Source of the DNA: Labrys sedimenti
GTDB taxonomy: Bacteria; Pseudomonadota; Alphaproteobacteria; Rhizobiales; Labraceae
Direction of reading: 5' to 3'
Length of the DNA: 64,000 nt
Assembly (NCBI RefSeq): GCF_034424805.1
Contig: NZ_JAXOUF010000006.1
Location: 186,001-250,000, forward strand
The position numbers were made by a program, and so were the translations under genes. The notes under the pieces are model-generated. The model did not search any database and had not been told where the DNA came from. It saw nothing but the letters and a program-made list of their open reading frames with translations. Below, piece after piece: positions 8,020 to 16,446 of this stretch; within the stretch, counting starts at the first letter, position 1, and every line of letters begins with the position of its first letter.

Positions 8020-8916
8020 ATGCTGCGTTTTTTCAATCTGTCCTCCCTGCGCCAAGCCGGATTCACGACCAGAACGTTCGTGGATCAGCGCTCGTCGCGG
8101 CTGCAGCGTCTGCTGGCAAAGCCCCCGCGGGGATTGGGGCTCATGCTGTCGGCCGGCTTTCTGGTGGGAACCATCGTCTATGGTGCCCAGACCGGACCGG
8201 TCTGGCCGCAGATGAAGGTTCAATATGGCGCGCCGCTCGACATGGCGGCCAATCTGTTCGGTTTCCGGGTCGAGACCGTCGCCGTCACCGGCCAGCGCGA
8301 GCTGACGGATCAGAAGATCTTCGCCGCCGCCGGGGTCACCAACACCTCGTCCCTGCTGTTCCTCGATGCTGAGGCGGCTCGCGAGGGGCTCGAGAAGTTG
8401 CCGCTGGTGAAGTCGGCCCAGGTTCGCAAGCTGTTTCCCTCCACGCTCTCGGTCACCATCGAGGAACGCGCCCCCTATGCCTTGTGGCAGCGTGACGGCT
8501 CGGTCAGCGTGATCGCCGAAGACGGCGTCGTCATCGAGGATCATGTCGAGGCCCGTTTTGCCGCTCTGCCGCTGGTGGTGGGCGAGGGGGCCGACAAGCG
8601 GGCCAGCGAAATCGTCGCGGCGGTTGCTGCCACGCCGGAGCTGACCGGCCGGGTCAGGGGCGCGACGCTTGTTTCCCAGCGCCGCTGGAATCTCACGCTC
8701 GATAATGGCGTGGTCGTTCGCCTTCCCGAGGACAATCCGGACCAGGCCTTGAAGAGCCTGGCTGGTCTTGAGCGGAAGGGCAAGGTTTTGGAAAAGGACA
8801 TTTTGGCAGTCGACATGCGTATGCCCGATCGCGCTACCTTTCGTTTGAGTGAGCAGGCTGCGGCTGCCCGGGCCGACGCGCTGTCCAAGAAGAAGGCAAA
8901 GGGGGGCCGCGCATGA
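8020..8916 (+). CDS. ftsQ: Cell division protein FtsQ
   Basis: 298 residues; bitopic divisome protein that links early and late division proteins in the periplasm. A cytoplasmic N-terminus of about 38 residues precedes one membrane segment (around residues 39-57). The POTRA domain begins near residue 75 with FRVETVAVTGQRELT, followed by the FtsQ domain (LPLVKSAQVRKLFPSTLSVTIEERAPYALWQ). The tail is basic (KKKAKGGRA). Its stop overlaps the ftsA ATG by 4 bp, so the two are translationally coupled. Confidence 0.94.
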   Translation: MLRFFNLSSLRQAGFTTRTFVDQRSSRLQRLLAKPPRGLGLMLSAGFLVGTIVYGAQTGPVWPQMKVQYGAPLDMAANLFGFRVETVAVTGQRELTDQKIFAAAGVTNTSSLLFLDAEAAREGLEKLPLVKSAQVRKLFPSTLSVTIEERAPYALWQRDGSVSVIAEDGVVIEDHVEARFAALPLVVGEGADKRASEIVAAVAATPELTGRVRGATLVSQRRWNLTLDNGVVVRLPEDNPDQALKSLAGLERKGKVLEKDILAVDMRMPDRATFRLSEQAAAARADALSKKKAKGGRA

Positions 8917-10238
8917 GCCCCTTCGAGAATGGCCTGACCCCCAAGCTCAAGCCGCTGGCGCCGCGTCGCACCACGGTGATGTCGGTGCTCGACGTCGGCA
9001 CCAACAAGATCGTCTGCCTGATCGCGCGGCTGCGTCCGCTCGAAGGGGCCGATCTCCTGCCGGGCCGCAGCCACCAGGCCCAGATCCTGGGCATCGGCCA
9101 TCAGCGTTCGCGCGGGCTGAAGTCGGGCGCCGTGGTCGACATGGAGGCCGCCGAACAAGCGATCCGCCATGCGGTCGATGCCGCCGAGCGCATGGCCGGG
9201 GTGCGGGTGGACTCGGTGATCGTCAACATCTCCTGCGGGCGGGTGGCGAGCGAACACTATTCGGCCACGGTGGAAGTCGGCGGCCATCAGGTCTGCGATC
9301 TCGACATTCATCGCGTTCTCGATGCCGGTGCCAGCCATTCGGTGCGTGACGGACGTGCCGTGCTGCATTCGCTGCCGATCGGCCATATGCTCGACGGCGT
9401 CGGCGGCATCTCCGACCCCAGGGGTATGCTGGGCCGCCAACTCGGCGTCGACATGCATGTGGTGACGGCGGAGTCCACGCCGGCCAAGAACTTGATGCTC
9501 GCCATCGAGCGCTGCCATCTCCATGTCGAGGCGATGGTCGCTACGCCTTACGCCGCCGGCCTGTCGGCTCTCGTCGACGACGAGACCGAGATGGGCGTGA
9601 CCCTGATCGATATGGGCGCGGGCACCACCTCCGTCGCGGTCTTCGCCAATCGCGCCTTCGTGCACGCCGACAGCCTGCCGGTGGGCGGGGCGCATGTCAC
9701 GACCGACGTGGCGCGCGGCCTGTCGACCAAGCTGTCGGAGGCCGAGCGCCTGAAGGTTCTCTATGGCGCCACCATCGCCAGCCCTTCGGACGATCGCGAG
9801 ACCATCGCCGTGCCGCCCGTCGGGGACGAGCAGGGCGACGGCATCCATCACGTGCCGCGTTCGCGCCTGGTGCGCATCATCCGCCCGCGCATCGAGGAGA
9901 TCCTCGAAATGGTCCGCGACCGCCTGCGTGGGTCCGGTGCCTGGGCCGAGGCGGGCCGTCGCGTTGTGCTGACGGGCGGCGCCTGCCAGTTGACGGGCAC
10001 GGTGGAACTGGCGCGCAAGATTTTGGATCGGCAGGTCCGCATCGGGCGTCCGCTCGGCATCGCCGGCATGCCCGAGGCGGCCAAGGGGCCACCTTTCGCT
10101 ACGGCAGCTGGTCTGCTGGTCTATCCGCAGATTGCCGGAGTTGAGCATTTCGAACCGCAGGTTCGGATGCGTGCGCAAGCTACCGGAACAGACGGTTATT
10201 TCGGTCGGGTCGGGCGTTGGTTGAAACACAGTTTCTAA
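8913..10238 (+). CDS. ftsA: Cell division protein FtsA, actin-like FtsZ membrane tether
   Basis: 441 residues, actin/Hsp70-fold ATPase that anchors FtsZ filaments to the membrane. The N-terminal phosphate motif LDVGTNKIVCLIA (about residues 26-38), the 1C subdomain region (RVLDAGASHSVRDGRAVLHSLP), phosphate-2 MGVTLIDMGAGTTSVAVF and the adenosine motif VVLTGGACQLTG are visible. The C-terminal peptide GYFGRVGRWLKHSF is the amphipathic membrane-targeting helix. ATG overlaps ftsQ by 4 bp. A 239-bp spacer with a hairpin separates it from ftsZ. Confidence 0.96.
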   Translation: MSPFENGLTPKLKPLAPRRTTVMSVLDVGTNKIVCLIARLRPLEGADLLPGRSHQAQILGIGHQRSRGLKSGAVVDMEAAEQAIRHAVDAAERMAGVRVDSVIVNISCGRVASEHYSATVEVGGHQVCDLDIHRVLDAGASHSVRDGRAVLHSLPIGHMLDGVGGISDPRGMLGRQLGVDMHVVTAESTPAKNLMLAIERCHLHVEAMVATPYAAGLSALVDDETEMGVTLIDMGAGTTSVAVFANRAFVHADSLPVGGAHVTTDVARGLSTKLSEAERLKVLYGATIASPSDDRETIAVPPVGDEQGDGIHHVPRSRLVRIIRPRIEEILEMVRDRLRGSGAWAEAGRRVVLTGGACQLTGTVELARKILDRQVRIGRPLGIAGMPEAAKGPPFATAAGLLVYPQIAGVEHFEPQVRMRAQATGTDGYFGRVGRWLKHSF

Positions 10239-10300
10239 ACTTCGATTTGCAAAAGGGAAATCGAGTTTCGAATCGCAAAGGTAACGTTGAGACATGAAGA

Positions 10301-10325
10301 ATGGCCGGTTTTTCAAGGCCATTTT
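10301..10325 (+). terminator. Hairpin with T-rich tail after ftsA
   Basis: ATGGCC (10301-10306) pairs with GGCCAT (10317-10322) around a 10-base loop, followed by TTTTGACTAATTTTT. The stem is short, so this is a weak or partial terminator between ftsA and ftsZ at best; it could set ftsZ apart under its own promoter in the remaining 150 bp. Confidence 0.4.
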
Positions 10326-10477
10326 GACTAATTTTTCCGGTCAAATTTAGCCGGATTACACAAATGCCTGCTTCGCAAATCAGTAACTTTCTGATTCAAA
10401 GGGCAGGAAGGGGTCGTAAGGCCTTGATGAAGGTCAATTAAGGGGCGCGGCGACGCGTCTTGCAAAAGAGGCGAACC

Positions 10478-12142
10478 ATGACGATCAACCTCAAAATGCC
10501 GGATATCCGGGAGTTGAAGCCGCGTATCACCGTGTTCGGCGTTGGTGGGGCTGGCGGCAACGCCGTCAACAACATGATCGAGGCCGGACTGGAAGGCGTT
10601 GACTTCGTCGTCGCCAACACTGATGCGCAGGCTCTGACCCTTTCCAAGGCCGACCGCATCGTCCAGATGGGCATCCAGGTTACCGAGGGTCTCGGCGCCG
10701 GTTCGCAGCCCGAGGTCGGCCGCGCTGCCGCCGAGGAAGTGATCGACGAGATCCGCGATCATCTCAATGGCGTTCACATGGTCTTCGTCACCGCCGGCAT
10801 GGGCGGCGGCACGGGTACCGGCGCTGCCCCGGTGATCGCCCGCGTCGCCCGCGAGGTCGGTATCCTCACCGTCGGTGTCGTCACCAAGCCCTTCCATTTC
10901 GAAGGCCTGCGCCGCATGCGCTTGGCCGAGTCCGGCATCGCCGAGCTCCAGAAGAGCGTCGATACCCTCATCGTCATTCCGAACCAGAATCTGTTCCGGG
11001 TCGCCAACGACAAGACCACCTTCGCCGACGCCTTCGCCATGGCCGACCAGGTGCTCTATTCGGGCGTCGCCTCCATCACCGACCTGATGGTCAAGCCCGG
11101 CCTGATCAACCTCGACTTTGCCGACGTCCGCGCCGTGATGCGCGAGATGGGCAAGGCGATGATGGGCACCGGCGAAGCCTCGGGCGAGCGCCGCGCCATC
11201 CTGGCCGCCGAAGCGGCGATCGCCAACCCGCTGCTCGACGACGTCTCGATGAAGGGCGCCCGCGGCCTGCTGATCTCGATCACCGGCGGCCCCGACATGA
11301 TGCTCTACGAACTCGACGAGGCGGCGACCCGTATTCGTGAAGAGGTCGATCCGGAAGCCAACATCATTCTGGGCGCGACCCAGGATCCGTCGCTGGAAGG
11401 CACGATGCGCGTGTCGGTGGTCGCCACCGGCATTGACTCGGCCATCCTGCCCCAGGCTTCGCCCTCCAAGGACGACATTCGCCTGGCGGAAATGACCCAG
11501 CGCGTGCGCGACCAGGCTGCGGCCCAGGCCGCTCAGGCTGCCCGCGTTGCCGCGCCGCGCAATGTCGCGCCGGTGGCCCAGGCTCCGGTGGCGATCGAGC
11601 CTGCCCCGATCCAGCAGGAAATCGCCCAGCCGATGCCAGTCGCTCCCGTGGAGCCGGTGGCTGCCGCCAATGACGTGACGCTGCGCCCGCTGGCGCCCAA
11701 GCCGACCCTGTTCCGCGAGCCAGTGGTCGAAGAAGCGCCCCGCGCTCCCGAGCATCATCCCGAACCCGAGCATTTCGTGCCGCCGGCGCCAGAGCGGGCC
11801 GTCGTCCGTCCACCGCGCATGCCGCGCATCGAGGATCTGCCCATGCCGGCGCAGGCCCAGATTGCCGCCCAGCGTGGTCCGGAAGCCCCCCAGGCCGGCG
11901 ACAAGAAGCGCATGACGCTGCTCCAGCGCCTGGCTGCCGTCGGCCTCGGCCGGCCCGAGACGGATGAAGTCGAACATGAGCCGGCACCCGTCGCGCGCCA
12001 GCCCGAACCGCGCCAGGCTCCGCCGCGCCCGCCGGAAGCCCAGCGTCGTCCGCCGGCGCCACGTCCGGCCCCGCAGCAGTCGCGCTCGATCGAGGACGAC
12101 CAGCTCGAGATTCCGGCCTTCCTGCGCCGCCATTCGAATTGA
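10478..12142 (+). CDS. ftsZ: Cell division protein FtsZ, tubulin-like GTPase
   Basis: 554 residues, long for FtsZ because of an extended C-terminal linker, as is common in Hyphomicrobiales. The GTPase core covers about residues 12-315 with the tubulin signature GGGTGTG at 109-115 and the T7 loop region NLDFADVRAVM. Residues about 330-540 are a Pro/Ala/Glu-rich disordered linker. The last residues, LEIPAFLRRHSN, include the conserved peptide that binds FtsA and other partners. ATG 10478 has AGAGG 6 bp upstream; the in-frame TTG at 10460 is rejected. A strong intrinsic terminator follows. Confidence 0.97.
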   Translation: MTINLKMPDIRELKPRITVFGVGGAGGNAVNNMIEAGLEGVDFVVANTDAQALTLSKADRIVQMGIQVTEGLGAGSQPEVGRAAAEEVIDEIRDHLNGVHMVFVTAGMGGGTGTGAAPVIARVAREVGILTVGVVTKPFHFEGLRRMRLAESGIAELQKSVDTLIVIPNQNLFRVANDKTTFADAFAMADQVLYSGVASITDLMVKPGLINLDFADVRAVMREMGKAMMGTGEASGERRAILAAEAAIANPLLDDVSMKGARGLLISITGGPDMMLYELDEAATRIREEVDPEANIILGATQDPSLEGTMRVSVVATGIDSAILPQASPSKDDIRLAEMTQRVRDQAAAQAAQAARVAAPRNVAPVAQAPVAIEPAPIQQEIAQPMPVAPVEPVAAANDVTLRPLAPKPTLFREPVVEEAPRAPEHHPEPEHFVPPAPERAVVRPPRMPRIEDLPMPAQAQIAAQRGPEAPQAGDKKRMTLLQRLAAVGLGRPETDEVEHEPAPVARQPEPRQAPPRPPEAQRRPPAPRPAPQQSRSIEDDQLEIPAFLRRHSN

Positions 12143-12191
12143 GGCCGATTTCGCCTTCGTGACGAAATCGTAACCATAGTGCGGATCAATG

Positions 12192-12226
12192 ACGGCCCGG
12201 GTACATCGCCCGGGCCGTAGTTTTTT
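12192..12226 (+). terminator. Rho-independent terminator of ftsZ
   Basis: Perfect 10-bp GC-rich stem ACGGCCCGGG (12192-12201) / CCCGGGCCGT (12209-12218), 7-base loop, then AG and six T residues (12221-12226). It lies 50 bp after the ftsZ stop and closes the division-gene block before lpxC. Confidence 0.9.
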
Positions 12227-12468
12227 GAAATGATTAAGGATTTTCAAACTAGGGTCACAAGCCGGAACTTGGCGAGCTTGTGTTACAGACCGTAAGAAAG
12301 CGTGATTTGGCTAAAGCTTTGGTTTTTGCTTTACGTATTTTCGAAGAAAGGTCCGAGTCCATGCCCTCGTGGCAAGGAATGATAGGACCAGGTGGTCAAA
12401 CAGAAAGCAGGCCGGTCTAGTTTCGGTTGGGTACCGCCACCCTGGCGGACGGCTTGTGGAATACGCAC

Positions 12469-13428
12469 ATGAAATCTGGTTTCCAGACGACTTTGAATGA
12501 CCGTGTATCCCTCGAAGGGATTGGTGTCCATTCTGGCAAGCCTGTCTCCATCACTCTGCATCCGAGCGAGGCCGACAGCGGCATCGTTTTCCTGCGCACG
12601 CATCTGGAGAACGGACGCGAGCGGGAGATCCTCGCCCATTATCACAACGTCGTCGATACGCGCCTGTGCACGGTCGTCGGTGATGCCACGCGGGCTTCGG
12701 TTGCCACCATCGAGCATCTGATGGCGGCGTTGCGGGGCCTGGGTATCGACAATGTCACGGTTGAAGTCGACAGCGCCGAAATCCCGGTGATGGACGGTTC
12801 GTCCGCGCCCTTCATCGAGGCGATTGATCAGGTCGGCATCGCCACGCTGCGGGCACGCCGCCGGCAGATCAAGGTGCTCAAGCCGGTTCGCGTCGAGATG
12901 GGCCGCGCCTGGGCCGAACTGACGCCCTGGGACAAGTCCGGCAATGCGGGCTTCCGCCTCGACGTCGAGATCGATTTCGAGACGCCCCTGATCGGCCGCC
13001 AGCGCCGTGCGTTCGACCTGACACCCGACAACTTCCGTCGTGAACTGTCGCGGGCCCGTACCTTCGGCTTCGTCAAGGATGTCGAACAGTTATGGGAGAG
13101 GGGCCTTGCGCTCGGCTCGTCCCTGGAGAATTCGGTTGCCCTGAGCGAGGACCGCATCCTCAATCCGGAAGGCCTTCGCTATGCCGATGAATTCGTGCGT
13201 CACAAGATGCTCGATGCGGTGGGCGATCTGGCTCTCGCCGGCGCTCCGCTGATCGGCCAGTTCCGCTCCTATTGCGGCGGACATCGCGTCAATTACATGA
13301 TGCTTCAGGCCCTGTTCGCGGACGACAGCGCCTGGACCATGGTCGATGCACCGGTACGTCGCGAGAGCGGCCATGCCGAGCTTTCCAGCGGCTTGGCCGC
13401 AGCGGCCTTCGCGCCTGATACCAATTGA
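12469..13428 (+). CDS. lpxC: UDP-3-O-acyl-N-acetylglucosamine deacetylase LpxC
   Basis: 320 residues; zinc-dependent committed step of lipid A synthesis. Zinc ligands are His83 (in TIEHLMAAL), His245 and Asp249 (in HKMLDAVGDL), and the catalytic His272 sits in CGGHRVNYMML. The Glu partner lies in the first of these motifs. ATG 12469 gives the conserved start MKSGFQTTLNDRVSLEGIGVHSG; a TTG at 12427 is in frame but unneeded. It has its own 240-bp upstream region after the ftsZ terminator, in which I see no clear promoter. Confidence 0.96.
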   Translation: MKSGFQTTLNDRVSLEGIGVHSGKPVSITLHPSEADSGIVFLRTHLENGREREILAHYHNVVDTRLCTVVGDATRASVATIEHLMAALRGLGIDNVTVEVDSAEIPVMDGSSAPFIEAIDQVGIATLRARRRQIKVLKPVRVEMGRAWAELTPWDKSGNAGFRLDVEIDFETPLIGRQRRAFDLTPDNFRRELSRARTFGFVKDVEQLWERGLALGSSLENSVALSEDRILNPEGLRYADEFVRHKMLDAVGDLALAGAPLIGQFRSYCGGHRVNYMMLQALFADDSAWTMVDAPVRRESGHAELSSGLAAAAFAPDTN

Positions 13429-13791
13429 GTGCGAAGGCTTTTGCCTCGCTTGACAGCGCCGCCGCAAAGCATTGTACAATTTTGCAGAGGCGGTGGCGCT
13501 TGGCCGGACAATCGGCTACAAGGGCCCCTGCATTGCTGCCGGCATAACGGCCTATCCGTCTGGACGGGCCGGTGCTGGTCGTGAATGTCGAACCACGAAG
13601 TCTTAACGTTGTGGTGCGAAGCTGATGGATGGTTTCATCCGCCGGAAACGCGCGACAATGCCGGTACGGGAGTGTTTTGCGATTTGGTGGAATCACCTGG
13701 AATCGCAAAGACGCGTCCAAACAAAGAGTGAGAGCAAAAGGGCGTTTGCGCCTAAACGCGCTTTGCTCGAGTCGAAGTAGAGGTCTGAGTG
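13429..13791. other. 363-bp lpxC-bamD spacer without a gene
   Basis: Non-coding. It carries one copy of a recurrent palindrome (13676-13709, listed separately). The sequence GCATTGTACAATTTTG near 13470 is AT-rich and could include promoter elements, but no -35/-10 pair is convincing. A cluster GAGTGAGAGC just downstream of the palindrome resembles the flank of the other family members. Confidence 0.5.
13676..13709. repeat. TTTGCGATT-type intergenic palindrome, copy 1
   Basis: Arms TTTGCGATT (13676-13684) and AATCGCAAA (13701-13709) enclose a second inner stem GGTG-GAAT-CACC (13686-13697). Related copies lie upstream of the AsmA gene (41777-41810) and between hflC and the DUF2065 gene (52040-52084). 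All are intergenic. Confidence 0.75.
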
Positions 13792-14658
13792 ATGCCGCTG
13801 CGTTCCCTCTCGTCTTCCCGCACCGTCGCGACGCGGCTCGCGGTTCGTGCCGTCGCCATTGCGCTGATGGCGACGCCGCTGGCCGCCTGCGGTTTTTGGG
13901 ACGACGATCCGGGCTACAAGACCCAGGCGACCGACCCGCCTGATCTTCTCTACAACCAGGGCCTCGTCGCCATGAAGGGCGGCGACTATTCCAAGGCCTC
14001 CAAGCGTTTCGAATCGCTCGACAAGCAATATCCGCAGACGGAATGGCAGAAGAAAGCCATTCTGATGATGGCTTATTCGAATTACACGTCCGGCAATTAC
14101 GACGATGCCATCACCTCGTCGCGCCGTTACGTGACCCTGTGGCCGAACGACAAGGACGCGGCCTACATGACTTATATCTGGGCCAATTCCCAGTATAAGC
14201 AGATCCCTGACATCACACGCGATCAGGACCGGGCCAGCCAGGCACTTGCCGGCTTCCAGAAGGTTGTCACCGACTATCCCAAGTCGGAATATGTCAGCGA
14301 TTCCAAGTTCAAGATCCAGGTCGTGCGCGACCAGCTCGCCGGCAAGGAAATGGAGATCGGCCGCTTCTACCAGAAGCAGCAGAACTATTCCGCTGCGGTC
14401 AACCGTTACAAGACCGTGGTCAAGGACTATGCCCAGACCCGGCAGATCGAAGAAGCGCTGAGCCGCCTGACGGAATGCTACATGGCGCTCGGCCTATCTG
14501 CCGAGGCGCAGACTGCCGCCGCCATCCTGGGCCACAACTATCCTAACAGCCAGTGGTACAAGGATGCCTATACGCTGGTGAAATCGCATGGCCTGGAGCC
14601 GCGCGAAGACACCGACTCGTGGCTGAGCCGGACATTCCGCAACGCGATCACGCTGTAG
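13792..14658 (+). CDS. bamD: Outer membrane assembly lipoprotein BamD (ComL)
   Basis: 288 residues. A lipoprotein signal ends in LAAC with the acylated Cys33, followed by tetratricopeptide-like repeats through residue 260 (for example LLYNQGLVAMKGGDYSKASK and QQNYSAAVNRYKTVVKDY). BamD is the essential periplasmic lipoprotein of the BAM complex that inserts beta-barrel proteins. ATG 13792 is preceded directly by an in-frame GTG (13789); either may be used. The gene ends with a strong terminator, so it is a single-gene unit despite closeness to recN. Confidence 0.95.
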   Translation: MPLRSLSSSRTVATRLAVRAVAIALMATPLAACGFWDDDPGYKTQATDPPDLLYNQGLVAMKGGDYSKASKRFESLDKQYPQTEWQKKAILMMAYSNYTSGNYDDAITSSRRYVTLWPNDKDAAYMTYIWANSQYKQIPDITRDQDRASQALAGFQKVVTDYPKSEYVSDSKFKIQVVRDQLAGKEMEIGRFYQKQQNYSAAVNRYKTVVKDYAQTRQIEEALSRLTECYMALGLSAEAQTAAAILGHNYPNSQWYKDAYTLVKSHGLEPREDTDSWLSRTFRNAITL

Positions 14659-14684
14659 GAACCGCGTTTGCGGGCTTTAATGGA

Positions 14685-14712
14685 GGCCGGTCCTGCGACC
14701 GGCCTTTTCTTT
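14685..14712 (+). terminator. Rho-independent terminator of bamD
   Basis: Perfect 8-bp stem GGCCGGTC (14685-14692) / GACCGGCC (14697-14704) with a CTGC loop and a TTTTCTTT tail, 26 bp after the bamD stop. Confidence 0.88.
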
Positions 14713-14770
14713 GTGCGCAGTATGCTGTTTTGTCATGCGATGCGGGCGCAGGCCCGGTATAGAAGCTGTC

Positions 14771-16441
14771 ATGCTCGTTCAACTCGCCATTCGCGATATC
14801 GTTCTGATTGATCGGCTCGACCTCGAATTCGTCGCAGGCCTGTCCGTGTTGACCGGCGAGACCGGCGCCGGCAAATCGATCCTGCTCGACGCCTTTGCCC
14901 TGGCGCTGGGCGGACGTGGCGACGGCTCCCTGGTGCGTCATGGCACGGGCCAGGGGCAGGTCAGCGCCGTCTTCGACGTTTCGGCCGATCATGCGGCTCG
15001 CGCCGTGCTGAAGGCGAACGACATTTCCGATGACGGCGATCTGATCCTGCGGCGTGTACAGATGGCGGACGGCCGCACACGTGCCTTCATCAATGATCAG
15101 CCCGTCAGCGTACAGGTGCTTCGCGCCACGGGGGCAGCTCTGGTCGAGATCCACGGCCAGCATGACGATCGGGCCCTGACCGATCCGGCTTCCCACCGCG
15201 CGCTCCTCGATGCCTTCGGGGGGCTCGAGGATCTGGCGGCCGATGTCGCCGGCAAGCATGCGGCTTGGCGCAGGGCCACGCAGTCGCTGGCACAGCATCG
15301 GGCCAGGCTGGAAAAGGCCCGGGCGGAGGGCGACTGGCTGCGCCATTCCGTCGATGAACTCGGCAAGCTCGATGTCCAGGCCGGCGAGGAAGAGGCCCTG
15401 GCCGAGCGGCGCACCCATATGATGCAGGCCGAGAAGATCGCCGTCGATCTGAAGGAAGCCTATGAGGGGGTCGGCGGCAACGGCTCTCCCACACCGTTGC
15501 TGGCGGCCATTATCCGGCGCCTCGAGCGGCGGGGTGCCCAGGCGCCACGCCTGGTTGAACCGGCGATCGCGTCGCTGGACCAGGCGCTCAACGCCCTGGA
15601 AGAGGCCCGCATCGCGCTGCAGACGGCATTGGACGAGGCCGATTTCGACCCGGCCGAACTGGAGCGCCTGGAAGAGCGCCTGTTCGCCCTGCGCGCGGCC
15701 AGCCGCAAATATGATGTCTCCGTCGAGGACCTCCCGGCACTGGCCGAGCGTTATGTGGCGGATCTTGCCGCCCTGGACGAGGGGGAAGGGCAGCTGCAGA
15801 CCCTGGAGCAGGCCGATCGCGCCGCCCGTCTAGCCTATGAGGCCGAGGCGGCGGTGCTCTCCGACAAACGCAGAGCCACCGCCGGCCAGCTCGATGCTGC
15901 CGTCAACGGCGAATTACCGCCGCTGAAGCTCGACAGGGCGAAGTTCACCACTTCGGTCGAGAGCGACAAGACCCTGGCCTCTCCCGATGGGTTCGACAGG
16001 GTCGAGTTCTGGGTCCAGACCAATCCCGGCACCCGGCCCGGGCCGATGATGAAGGTGGCGTCGGGCGGCGAACTCTCGCGTTTCATGCTGGCCCTCAAGG
16101 TTGCGTTGGCCGATCGCGGCTCCGCGCCGACGCTGGTGTTCGACGAGATCGATTCCGGCGTGGGCGGCGCCGTCGCCGATGCCATCGGCCAGCGCCTGGC
16201 GCGACTGGCGGGAAAGGTTCAGGTCATCAACGTCACCCATGCGCCGCAGGTCGCGGCGCGTGCTTCCACCCATTTCCTCATCGCCAAGCAGGCGGAAGGC
16301 AAGGACAGGGTCGCCACCCGCGTCACGCCCCTCGATACCGACAAACGGCGCGAGGAAATCGCCCGTATGCTCGCCGGCGCCCATGTGACCGACGAAGCGA
16401 GGGCGGCGGCCGATCGGCTGCTGGCGAGTGGTGGCGGCTGA
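14771..16441 (+). CDS. recN: DNA repair protein RecN, SMC-like ATPase
   Basis: 556 residues. RecN acts in recombinational repair of double-strand breaks. N-terminal Walker A GETGAGKSIL (residues 29-38), coiled-coil-forming middle (about 150-370, many Glu/Ala/Arg heptads such as RARLEKARAEGDWLRHSVDELGKLD), C-terminal signature SGGELSRFMLALK, Walker B TLVFDEIDSGVGG and switch NVTHAPQVAA. ATG 14771 yields the standard start MLVQLAIRDIVLIDRLDLEF. The bamD-recN-ligA order is widespread in alphaproteobacteria; here a transposase element has entered between recN and ligA. Confidence 0.96.
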   Translation: MLVQLAIRDIVLIDRLDLEFVAGLSVLTGETGAGKSILLDAFALALGGRGDGSLVRHGTGQGQVSAVFDVSADHAARAVLKANDISDDGDLILRRVQMADGRTRAFINDQPVSVQVLRATGAALVEIHGQHDDRALTDPASHRALLDAFGGLEDLAADVAGKHAAWRRATQSLAQHRARLEKARAEGDWLRHSVDELGKLDVQAGEEEALAERRTHMMQAEKIAVDLKEAYEGVGGNGSPTPLLAAIIRRLERRGAQAPRLVEPAIASLDQALNALEEARIALQTALDEADFDPAELERLEERLFALRAASRKYDVSVEDLPALAERYVADLAALDEGEGQLQTLEQADRAARLAYEAEAAVLSDKRRATAGQLDAAVNGELPPLKLDRAKFTTSVESDKTLASPDGFDRVEFWVQTNPGTRPGPMMKVASGGELSRFMLALKVALADRGSAPTLVFDEIDSGVGGAVADAIGQRLARLAGKVQVINVTHAPQVAARASTHFLIAKQAEGKDRVATRVTPLDTDKRREEIARMLAGAHVTDEARAAADRLLASGGG

Positions 16442-16446
16442 GGCTG

